The notes under the pieces are model-generated. The model saw only the letters and a program-made list of their open reading frames with translations, ran no database searches and was not told where the DNA came from. Below, in pieces: positions 42,858-50,768 of a DNA stretch of 64,000 nucleotides. The first letter of the stretch is position 1. Every line of letters starts with the position of its first letter. The translations under genes and the position numbers were made by a program. Origin of the DNA: Nitrospirota bacterium. Its GTDB lineage: Bacteria; Nitrospirota; Thermodesulfovibrionia; Thermodesulfovibrionales; UBA6898. The stretch spans positions 1 to 64,000 of the forward strand of contig SCQH01000042.1 of NCBI GenBank assembly GCA_004321925.1. Direction: 5' to 3'.

Positions 42858-45328
42858 TTCTTCTCCGGCTGCTTGAGACCGGCTTCCGGCTGGGTGGGTC
42901 CGGGTTCCTGCCGGCCGTCCTTTCCCATCCGTATTATATCCCTGTCTGTATTAGGGGGCTGCATGGTCGCAGGTTCAGGCAGGGCCTCCCTCTGCGCCGC
43001 CTCCTCGATCTTCCTCTTTGCCTGCAGGTTATACGGGTCAATAAGCAGCGCCTTTTTATACTCTTCGAGCGCCGTATTCAGCATCCCCATCTTTTCATAC
43101 ACCTCGCCGAAGCCGACCCGTAAGCCCGCGTCCTCAGGCAGGGCCGCGACCCCTTTCCTCATGACGGCCAGGGCCTCTTCATACATCTCTTTCTTCATAA
43201 AATACTGCCTGGCCTGATAAAAATAGGAGGGCAGAGGATCTTTTTCATTGCCGATAAATTCAAAGGCCTTCCGGTATTCCAGCGCCGCCATATCGTCGGA
43301 GCCTGTCTTGACCAGATAGTCCGCAAAGCTCAGGTGAGGCAGGACCAGCTCAGGCATGACAGCCTGGATGTCTTCATTGCCCAGGCCGTTGAGGAGCATC
43401 AGGGTGATATACTCCTTTGTCCTTGAAGGGTCTATCGAGAGGACCGTGCTGATATTGGCCATGGCCTCCACCCGCCGGTCGGCCGTAAAGAGCCAGAGCG
43501 CATAGGTGCGGTAGACATACGAGGCGTTCCTGTCGAGGGCTATCCCTGCCTTCAGGAGCCGCTCTGCCTTCCCGCTGTCGCCGCGGCCTGCCCAGGCAAG
43601 GCCGAGCTTCTGGAGATACTCCGCCCTTACAGGGTTCATGATGACCGCCTTCTCATACTCCCTCAGGGCCGGCTCAGGACCGCTGACCAGCATCCCGAGG
43701 TCTGCCAGCGCGATCCGGTGGCCCGGCTCAAGGGGATCAAAGAGGACCGCCCTCTCTATCGTCTCCTGTAAAAGCCTGAGCCCCTCTTTCTCTTTGAGGG
43801 CCCCGGGCCGGATACCCTTCAGGGACCTCTCATAATAGGACCCGATCAGGCCGCCGGCATTAAAGACAAGGCATACGCCAAGGAGAATGCCGGCAAGCGC
43901 AACGCTCCACGCAGGAGGCGGGACCTTAAGAGGCTTCAGGAGCGTCGGGTCCAGACCGTCCCTCAGCCGGGTATGGGCAGAGGAGACCAGGACCCCGCAG
44001 AGAAAGAAAAAGTAGAGGCCGTTAGAACCTATATGCAGGTTGAAATCGGTCAGGCTGTGAAAGAGCATATAGACGATCCCCGAGAGGCTGCCGATAAAAA
44101 GGTAGATCGCAAAGGAGTCCCGCCTCTTGCGGAACTTCTTCCAGGAGCGCAGGACCACTGTAGCCAGGAACCAGACATAGAGCAGGAACCCGGTGAGACC
44201 GCCGTCAGAGAGGAGCTCCAGATAATCATTATGCGCATGGTCGACGATCGCCTCTCCCGGCAGTGTCCTGTATTTCGTATAGACATCCATATAGGTGCCG
44301 AACCCGGTGCCGAATATCGGGAAATCACGGATAATATCAAGGCTGTCCTTCCAGATGACCGGCCTTATGTCTGCAATATTGCCTGCCGGGTTCCTCACCT
44401 TTTCGAAGCGGGCGATGATCGGGTCCCAGCCGAACCAGCCGACTGCCATGAGGATGATCAGGCAGACCACGGCAAGGATGATGCCCCGCCTGCTCTCTGT
44501 CTTTGTTGGCACGAGCAGCAGCCCGAAAAAGATGAGCGAGAGGCCGAGGCTCACGATCCCGCTCCGGGAAAGGGTGAGGAAGACCGAGGCGGCCATGAGG
44601 ACCACGCATAGGCCGGCCAGGATATGGAGGTTCGTCCGCCGCTTGCTGAAGAGCTCATAGAGCCGCTGCCTCAGCGAGGCATACGAGACCCGGGGCTTGT
44701 AATAGAGGAAAAGGCCCAGCCCGATCGGAAAGAGCATGCCCATGAAGCCGGCATAATGGTTCCTGTTCACAAAGGGGCCGAAGGGGCTCCCGCCGAAGGT
44801 GAGCTTCCTGAACCAGAATATCCTGTCGTTGCTGAAGAGAGACTGCATGATGCTCAGAAGGGCAAGGAGACCGCAGAAAAAGAGCAGGCCCATCAGGCTC
44901 TTTTTGAAGAGCTCCTTGCGGGAAAAGAGCTGGATTGTCACAACATAAAAGGCGGCTGCGGCAGTGAACCTGAAGAACTCAGCCAGGGTCGCCTTCTTCG
45001 AGACAGAGAGGGCTATCCAGTCAGGCCTGCCCACCAGCCCGTCTGCCTGGCCATAGAGCTGGGCCGTCGCCGGGGAGAGGAGACCGAGGAGACCTGCCGG
45101 GAGCGGCATCACCTGAAGCAGGTGATACAGGCAGAGCAGCAGAAGCGGCAGGAGGCCCGGCACCCGCCAGAATGTTCCCGCTAGGCGCGCCTGTCTCAGG
45201 CAGAGCAGGAGGCCAAGGAGCGCAAGCCCCTCCATGATCAGCAGGGACCAGGCTTCGACAGTACCAAAGGCAAGAGGGCTAAAGACCAGGAGAAAGAGAA
45301 AGATGATATAGAGAGGCTGTTTAAACAT
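42854..45328 (-). CDS. O-antigen ligase/polymerase-like membrane protein with C-terminal TPRs
   Basis: This 824-aa protein has about 12 membrane helices in the first 490 residues. The Wzy_C domain includes IVDHAHNDYLELLSDGGLTG, in which the His-Asn pair is the family mark. After a further helix near 465-485, residues 500-790 carry TPR repeats (ALREYEKAVIMNPVRAEYL, ALEEYKKALLIDPYNLQAK) that lie outside the membrane. The protein should polymerise or transfer lipid-linked glycan chains. The last 40 residues are Pro/Gln-rich. Coupled downstream to the phosphatase gene by a four-base overlap. Confidence 0.9.
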   Translation of the reverse strand: MFKQPLYIIFLFLLVFSPLAFGTVEAWSLLIMEGLALLGLLLCLRQARLAGTFWRVPGLLPLLLLCLYHLLQVMPLPAGLLGLLSPATAQLYGQADGLVGRPDWIALSVSKKATLAEFFRFTAAAAFYVVTIQLFSRKELFKKSLMGLLFFCGLLALLSIMQSLFSNDRIFWFRKLTFGGSPFGPFVNRNHYAGFMGMLFPIGLGLFLYYKPRVSYASLRQRLYELFSKRRTNLHILAGLCVVLMAASVFLTLSRSGIVSLGLSLIFFGLLLVPTKTESRRGIILAVVCLIILMAVGWFGWDPIIARFEKVRNPAGNIADIRPVIWKDSLDIIRDFPIFGTGFGTYMDVYTKYRTLPGEAIVDHAHNDYLELLSDGGLTGFLLYVWFLATVVLRSWKKFRKRRDSFAIYLFIGSLSGIVYMLFHSLTDFNLHIGSNGLYFFFLCGVLVSSAHTRLRDGLDPTLLKPLKVPPPAWSVALAGILLGVCLVFNAGGLIGSYYERSLKGIRPGALKEKEGLRLLQETIERAVLFDPLEPGHRIALADLGMLVSGPEPALREYEKAVIMNPVRAEYLQKLGLAWAGRGDSGKAERLLKAGIALDRNASYVYRTYALWLFTADRRVEAMANISTVLSIDPSRTKEYITLMLLNGLGNEDIQAVMPELVLPHLSFADYLVKTGSDDMAALEYRKAFEFIGNEKDPLPSYFYQARQYFMKKEMYEEALAVMRKGVAALPEDAGLRVGFGEVYEKMGMLNTALEEYKKALLIDPYNLQAKRKIEEAAQREALPEPATMQPPNTDRDIIRMGKDGRQEPGPTQPEAGLKQPEKK

Positions 45329-45378
45329 GCTCAGGAAGGAATGGCATCAGCTTCTTCAGCTCCTTGAGGGATCGAAGG

Positions 45379-47607
45379 CTATGCCTTCTTTTTCGGTTTC
45401 TTCTTTGCTGAGTCTTTCGATGAATCCTTGGCCGAATAATAATAGTTGTAGTAGCGGTAATAGTAATAGTCGCTCTTCTTGACGTCCAGGGCATTGATGA
45501 TGATCCCCAGGACATGCGACTTCATGTCCGTGAGCTGGCGCAGGCCCTTCCTGACCGCATCATACGTCGTCTTGCCTGCCCGGGTGACGATGATCGTTGC
45601 GTCAAGGACCTTGTCGAGCATAAGGCTGTCAGCGACCGACAGCAGCGGCGGCGAGTCGCAGATGATGAAGTCATACTGCTCGCCGAGATGCTCGATCAGC
45701 TTCTTCATCCTCTTTGAACCGAGGAGCTCCGAGGGGTTCGGCGGTATCGGGCCTGCGGTCAGGATGCTCAGATGGGGGGCAACATCCTGATGGATGACCT
45801 CCTCAAGGACCGTAGTACTGGTAAGGAAGGTGCTTAACCCTTTGGCATTGCTCAGGCCGAAGACCTTGCTTATCCGCGGCCGCCTGAGGTCAGCCTCAAG
45901 CAGGAGCACTGAATAGCCTGCCTGGGCAATGGCCGAGGCAATGTTGATCGAGGTGGAGGTCTTGCCCTCCTCAGGGCTGGTGCTGGTGACGAGTATGCGC
46001 TTGGGCGGCTTCTCTGCCGTCGAAAGCAGGATGGCGGTCCTGATCGCCTTATAGCTCTCAGCGATGACCGAGTTCGGCTCTTTTATGACGATCGTCTCTA
46101 TCGGCTTCTCCTTCACATCCATGAGCGGGACAAGCCCGAGGACGGTTGCCCCGGTCTTTGCCTCGGCATCGTCGGGAGACTTCACGGTATGGTCGAGATA
46201 CTCCACAAAAAAGGCCATGCCTATCCCGCCGAAGAGGCCCACGATCAGCCCAAGAAGCAGGTTCAGGGCCTTCCGGGGCTTTACCGGAGCTGTCGGCAGC
46301 TCGGCCTTCTCGACGATCAGGACATTGACGCTCTGCGTCTGCTCGGTGATGCTCTGTTCCTTCACCTTCTTGATCAGGGCATCATAGAGCTGCCTGTTCG
46401 TCTCGACCTCACGGTTGATGATCCCGTATTCCATCGCCTTCTCATTGATGCTCATGGCCTCGCCCTTTGCCTCGCTGAGGAGCCTGCGGAGGCTGGCCTC
46501 GTTCGACCGGGCCAGGTCATAGTCGTTCTTTACCGACTCGATCACCCTCCTGATCTCCTGGTCCCGTCTCTGTTTCAGGCTGGCAAGGTCTTCCCTGGCC
46601 CGCATAAGGGTCGGATGCTTCTGGCCGAACTTCTGGGCGAGCTCGGTAACGTCCTGCTCGGACTTGATGATCTGCTGGCGCAGGGTCTGGAGCGTCGGGT
46701 CAGAAGCGATCACGTTGAGGTTCTCTGCCTCGCCCGGCTTCGAGGAGACCTCTTTAACCTTGTTATAGAGCGACTCCAGTTCCCGCTTCTTCGATTCTGC
46801 GCTGATAAGCTTGCTGTTAAGTTCCGCTATCTTCTGCGGGATGATCGTGACCCTGTTTTCGAGCATAACAAAATTCTGGTTCTTCTGATACTCCTGGAGG
46901 GTCTTTTCTGCCTTCTCGACATTCAGCCTCTCCTCTTCCGCCTTTTTGCTCATCCATTCGATGGTATACTTGGTCGAGCTCATATGCAGGTCCAGCAGCT
47001 CCCCGATATAGGCCTTCGCAATGCTATTGGCGACCGTGCGGGAGAGCTCGGGGTTGGGCGAGATAAAGCTGATATCGACGATCTTGCTGTTCTTCACCGG
47101 CGAGACAATGATATTGGCGCTCAGCCTCTTGGCGATCCTGTCTGCCAGTTCGTCCGGGTCCGGTTCCGTCTTGAGCTCCTCAAGTTTTTTTGTTCTGAAC
47201 ATCGAAGAGACAAGCCCCGGGATAAAGCCGATGATCCTGCTGGTCAAAGAACGGTTCTTCGGGTCGACATTCAGGTAGGGGTCATATCTCTTGTCGAGGC
47301 CGAGCATATCGACCACATTCCGTGCAACAGACGAGCTTTTTATCAATTGATACTGGGTCGCATAGAACTCAGGGTCATACCCCTGGTAGACATTCGTCAG
47401 AGGCCGTGTATCGGACTTCTCCAGCAGGAGCTTTGTGGATGCCTTATACATGGGGGTCATTGAAAAGGTCCCGATAAGGACCAGGACAAAGACGACCGCA
47501 AAGAAGGTATAGACGGTCTGGCGCCTCTTGCTGATCACCCTGAGGTAATCCCTGAGGTGGACCTCCTGCTCTTCCATATTCTGATTCTGACCGTTCATAT
47601 ATGCCAT
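45379..47607 (-). CDS. Wzz/BY-kinase polysaccharide co-polymerase
   Basis: This 742-aa inner-membrane protein joins a Wzz chain-length domain to a bacterial tyrosine kinase. Helices at about 36-56 and near 440-460 flank a large periplasmic coiled coil. The cytoplasmic kinase has Walker A TSPEEGKTSTS, A' VLLLEADLRRP and B FIICDSPPLLSVAD. The tail holds YYYYRYYNYYY, the Tyr cluster that is autophosphorylated, then a Lys-rich end. The PHP phosphatase downstream is its natural antagonist. It controls chain length and export through the Wza-like protein encoded next to it. Confidence 0.95.
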   Translation of the reverse strand: MAYMNGQNQNMEEQEVHLRDYLRVISKRRQTVYTFFAVVFVLVLIGTFSMTPMYKASTKLLLEKSDTRPLTNVYQGYDPEFYATQYQLIKSSSVARNVVDMLGLDKRYDPYLNVDPKNRSLTSRIIGFIPGLVSSMFRTKKLEELKTEPDPDELADRIAKRLSANIIVSPVKNSKIVDISFISPNPELSRTVANSIAKAYIGELLDLHMSSTKYTIEWMSKKAEEERLNVEKAEKTLQEYQKNQNFVMLENRVTIIPQKIAELNSKLISAESKKRELESLYNKVKEVSSKPGEAENLNVIASDPTLQTLRQQIIKSEQDVTELAQKFGQKHPTLMRAREDLASLKQRRDQEIRRVIESVKNDYDLARSNEASLRRLLSEAKGEAMSINEKAMEYGIINREVETNRQLYDALIKKVKEQSITEQTQSVNVLIVEKAELPTAPVKPRKALNLLLGLIVGLFGGIGMAFFVEYLDHTVKSPDDAEAKTGATVLGLVPLMDVKEKPIETIVIKEPNSVIAESYKAIRTAILLSTAEKPPKRILVTSTSPEEGKTSTSINIASAIAQAGYSVLLLEADLRRPRISKVFGLSNAKGLSTFLTSTTVLEEVIHQDVAPHLSILTAGPIPPNPSELLGSKRMKKLIEHLGEQYDFIICDSPPLLSVADSLMLDKVLDATIIVTRAGKTTYDAVRKGLRQLTDMKSHVLGIIINALDVKKSDYYYYRYYNYYYSAKDSSKDSAKKKPKKKA

Positions 47608-47619
47608 ATCGTCTCGACC

Positions 47620-48426
47620 TTAAAAGAAGCTCTCGGGCACGACGATAACATCGTCCGGCCTGACCATTTCGTCCATCCTCACCTTTTCGAGCAGCTCTTC
47701 CTTGCCGCTCGTTTTGCGTATGATCTTGACCCTGCCGGTCGCCGCCCTGTCCGTGAAACCGCCTGCCATGGTTATGGCCTTCAGCACCGTGATGCCCTCT
47801 TCGATCTTATAGGAGTCCGGCTTCTTGATCTCGCCCGTCACAAAGAAGACCCCTGCCTTGATCACATAGATGCTGTCTCCGTCGATCACCGGCTGGTCCT
47901 GGGAGGTGTCGCCCTTCTCTACCAGCCGCTTCAGATCTATGGTGATGATCCGTTCGGCCTTGCCGGCCGCCTCAGGCTTTCTCTTGATGATCGCAATGTC
48001 GCCTGCGTCCTTTGTCAGGTCCCCTGCCTTTGAGAGGAGCTCAAGGAAGGTGGTATAGCCCTTCAGCTCGTAGAGGCCGGGCTTGCTCACCTGCCCCATG
48101 ATCGTCGCCTTCTGGGAACGGTATTCCTCGATGAAGACCGAGACATGCGGGCTGTTGATATAGCCGCTGGCCAGCAGTTTTTCTATCTTCTTGGCCACCT
48201 CGGTCACGGAGAGGCCCGAAACCTTGACCTGGCCGATCAGCGGAAAGAGGATCGTGCCCTCCCCGCCGATCCTGACAATGGTCAGGAGGTCCGCGTTGTC
48301 ATAGACGGTTATCCTCAGCAGATCGCCGTCGCCGACGATATAATCCTGCGTCAGGGCCTGCGCCGATGTCCCGCCGCAGACGAGCAGTAGAATGACAATT
48401 ATAGGTAGATAAAGATTCTTCGGCAT
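47620..48426 (-). CDS. Wza-like polysaccharide export protein (SLBB)
   Basis: This 268-aa exported protein has a signal peptide ending near SAQALTQ. A PES domain follows (DYIVGDGDLLRITVYDNADL), then SLBB segments (MGQVSKPGLYELKGYTTFLE and VTGEIKKPDSYKIEEG). It lacks a lipobox and the long C-terminal helix of Wza, so it may need the nearby outer-membrane barrel as the pore. The start at 48426 has a poor ribosome site (A-rich only). It precedes the kinase gene by 12 bases. Confidence 0.9.
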   Translation of the reverse strand: MPKNLYLPIIVILLLVCGGTSAQALTQDYIVGDGDLLRITVYDNADLLTIVRIGGEGTILFPLIGQVKVSGLSVTEVAKKIEKLLASGYINSPHVSVFIEEYRSQKATIMGQVSKPGLYELKGYTTFLELLSKAGDLTKDAGDIAIIKRKPEAAGKAERIITIDLKRLVEKGDTSQDQPVIDGDSIYVIKAGVFFVTGEIKKPDSYKIEEGITVLKAITMAGGFTDRAATGRVKIIRKTSGKEELLEKVRMDEMVRPDDVIVVPESFF

Positions 48427-48493
48427 AATTTTTTTTGCGCAGCAGACTACCCGATCCGGAGATCATCTGGCCGGCTAATTTCCCCTCAAGTCC

Positions 48494-49933
48494 CTAGAGC
48501 GATCCCGATACCCTGAAAAAGACGGTATTGTTCACATAATCAAATAGCGTAAAGTTCGAGTCCCTCTTTGAATAGGTATACCCAAGATCGAAGCTGAGCC
48601 ATTCCCTGAAAGCATACTCAAGTCCGAGCCCGCCTTTGTAATACTGGTCCCTGAGCCTTCCGGTCTGACTTCCGAGGATAAGGTCGTTCTGGTACTTGTC
48701 CCGGGCATAGGAGAGGTCTGCCCTGGCGGTCAGCTTCGGGGTGAACCTCTGGCTGATCCCTGCACCGAACGAATCCGAGACCGTGAAATTCCCTGCAGAG
48801 ACAACATCCGACTCGCCATACTTCCTTGAGGCATTGACCCTGAGCGAGGTCCTCGAAGTAAGACGGTGTTCCAGGATTGCCTCATAGGTCAGATCAGAAG
48901 TTTTCTTTGATCCTTTAGGTTCTTTTATGGCATAACCTGCCTTGACTGAACCCTTCGTCTTCTCGGTTATGTCCCACCGCAGACCTCCGAAGATATGATG
49001 CTCCCTACTGTCAGGCAGGAAGGTCTCGTCATAGTCCACGTTCACATATTCATACTGGCCGAAGAGCGCAAGCCTCGGCCTTATCTTATAAAACACAAAG
49101 GCTGACATCGCGTTGTCGGTGCGGTCCCTGAAGTCGTTCCTCACCTCAGTGTAATGAATCCGGTAGTTCGAATAATCGAGCCTCAGGAGCATCCTGTCGC
49201 CTGCCTCATAGCTCAGGCTGGTGCCGAAGAAGTTCGCCCTGAACTTGTCGAGCTCAAAGAACTGGCCGGTGCCGCGAGGGTTATGGGTTTGGGAATACTG
49301 ATCGGCGACATCCACGGATAGCCCGCCCCTGAAGTTATACTGGAAGCCTCCCTCAAGGTTATGGCTCGTGGTATTTTCAGAATGGTTCTTCGAGTATCTC
49401 TCGATGTCCGCCCGGTAAAGCAGAAAGGTCTGATAATGGCCGGGGTATCTTGTCAGGAACCGGGTCGAAGCACTGCCGCCCGCGGTAAGATTGGACGTTG
49501 CCATGGCAGGCGCTTTATCGCTCATACGCGGTATGGCGATCCAGATGCCGGGCGAGATCACGGTGATGAAGTCCGTCTTCTTATCGTCTCTCGTGAAAAA
49601 GACATTGTCCGTGTAATATTCCGAGACCGTCAGGAAGGGATGGATATACCCCCTCCTGCCTTTTTCCAGAACGTCCGCGCCATTCCCCGAAGAGCTTCTT
49701 TCTGAGGTTGGCTTGACAGAGGACTGGCTGTTCCCGTTCTGGTTGGAGGCAAGAACGAAGGCCTCGCGGCCGCCGAAAGTATCAACGTCGTTCAGGGCTG
49801 TCTGGAATGCGGTCCTGTTGTCCCTCTGTTTGGGAGTCTGTTCAGCAAGGGCCGGGGCTGCCGGAAGTACAATAAAGGAAACTGCTATTAACAGGGCAAG
49901 ACTTCTGCGTATGAGGTCAATCGATTTTTTCAT
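48494..49933 (-). CDS. Exopolysaccharide-associated outer-membrane beta-barrel
   Basis: This 479-aa exported protein has a signal peptide (LALLIAVSFIVLPAAPALAE) and an N-terminal disordered, Ser/Asn-rich segment to about residue 95. A barrel of alternating strands follows, with many aromatic girdle residues (YTDNVFFTRDD, GHYQTFLLYRADIERYSKNH). It resembles the outer-membrane proteins found in EPS and exosortase-linked clusters. The ending FFRVSGSL has no terminal aromatic residue. It lies between the secreted Cys protein and the Wza-like gene and is a plausible secretion pore. Confidence 0.8.
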   Translation of the reverse strand: MKKSIDLIRRSLALLIAVSFIVLPAAPALAEQTPKQRDNRTAFQTALNDVDTFGGREAFVLASNQNGNSQSSVKPTSERSSSGNGADVLEKGRRGYIHPFLTVSEYYTDNVFFTRDDKKTDFITVISPGIWIAIPRMSDKAPAMATSNLTAGGSASTRFLTRYPGHYQTFLLYRADIERYSKNHSENTTSHNLEGGFQYNFRGGLSVDVADQYSQTHNPRGTGQFFELDKFRANFFGTSLSYEAGDRMLLRLDYSNYRIHYTEVRNDFRDRTDNAMSAFVFYKIRPRLALFGQYEYVNVDYDETFLPDSREHHIFGGLRWDITEKTKGSVKAGYAIKEPKGSKKTSDLTYEAILEHRLTSRTSLRVNASRKYGESDVVSAGNFTVSDSFGAGISQRFTPKLTARADLSYARDKYQNDLILGSQTGRLRDQYYKGGLGLEYAFREWLSFDLGYTYSKRDSNFTLFDYVNNTVFFRVSGSL

Positions 49934-49949
49934 TGATATCTACCAGACC

Positions 49950-50426
49950 TTAGAGCTTTGAAGGGCTGACAAACCTGCCGCCGCGGCCGCCTGACAACTG
50001 TCCGCCGCTGACGCTCGGTCCGGAATCACCGGACTTGTCAGTGGCAGGGAAATCGCTGCGGTTAAGGACCAGGCTGACAAGCTGAGGCTTTGCTCCTGCA
50101 TCAATGGCACAGCCGGCAATAATATCAGAGGATGCCCCTGCATCGAGTGCCCCGAGGAGGGTCTGCTCAAGGTCCCCGCCTTCGCTGAGGGATGCCTTGA
50201 CGACCGTGCAGGCGCTATGTCCCAGGGCGATAGCGGTCCTGCAGGTCTCGCGTGCATTAAAGCCTTCACGGATGCAGAACCGGACAGCCTGGTTTATATC
50301 GTTATTGATCTTAAGCTGCTGGATGATGATGGACCTGATCTCTACTGCATATGCCGCTGTCCCGAACGCCAGAAGCATTGCCATAATGACTGTTGCTACG
50401 AATATCCTTTTCCCGATCATTGTCAT
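49950..50426 (-). CDS. Small secreted Cys-containing protein at head of EPS operon
   Basis: I do not recognise this 158-aa protein. The start at ATG 50426 follows GCAGGAGGGCGGG. A signal peptide ends near AAYAVEIR. The body has paired helical units with Cys at RFCIREGFNARETCRTAI, HSACTVV and IAGCAIDAGA, which could make two disulfides. The last 30 residues are Gly/Ser-rich. It is the first gene after the strong promoter at 50471-50500 and 16 bases before the barrel gene. A periplasmic structural or folding-aid part in the polysaccharide machine is inferred from position only. Confidence 0.75.
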   Translation of the reverse strand: MTMIGKRIFVATVIMAMLLAFGTAAYAVEIRSIIIQQLKINNDINQAVRFCIREGFNARETCRTAIALGHSACTVVKASLSEGGDLEQTLLGALDAGASSDIIAGCAIDAGAKPQLVSLVLNRSDFPATDKSGDSGPSVSGGQLSGGRGGRFVSPSKL

Positions 50427-50470
50427 ACCCGCCCTCCTGCTTTTTTTGACTGGAAAGTTCATTTGAACCA

Positions 50471-50500
50471 AATATACCACAAAAACCCTATATATGTCAA
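50471..50500 (-). promoter_or_regulatory. Strong sigma-70 promoter of the EPS operon
   Basis: On the minus strand a perfect TTGACA (50500-50495) and TATATT (50476-50471) are spaced by 18 bases. Transcription should begin near 50464, giving a leader of about 38 bases with a strong ribosome site. This is the best promoter match in the window. Confidence 0.75.
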
Positions 50501-50630
50501 AGATTTTGTTGGTTTTTTATTATCTTGATCCATTGCTATAAAAATATCGATTTGATATTATACAACACTTAAGATTTAAGCTATGCAATTACTGATAAGA
50601 TTGAAAGCAGCACGCCATGTTAGCCTATTA

Positions 50631-50765
50631 TGTCATTCCGGCTTGTCCGGAATCTTTCTTTGTTTTCAGAAGGATTCCCGATACCCAACAGTAGGTTGGG
50701 CGGAGCCACCAAACAGCGGGCACAAGCGCGTTCCTCTTGCGGGAATGACAAATTGTGAGGCTTAA
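50631..50765. repeat. Palindromic repeat, chimeric copy
   Basis: The left arm, loop and first bases of the right arm match 41228-41275. The match is then interrupted by about 65 bases including CCCAACAGTAGGTTGGG and a GCGGGCACAAGCGCG segment, and resumes as GGGAATGACAAATTGTGAGGCTTA. The interruption itself contains palindromes, so it looks like a recombination between two palindrome types. The GAGG of the shared tail sits eight bases before the next ATG. Confidence 0.85.
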
Positions 50766-50768
50766 CTT

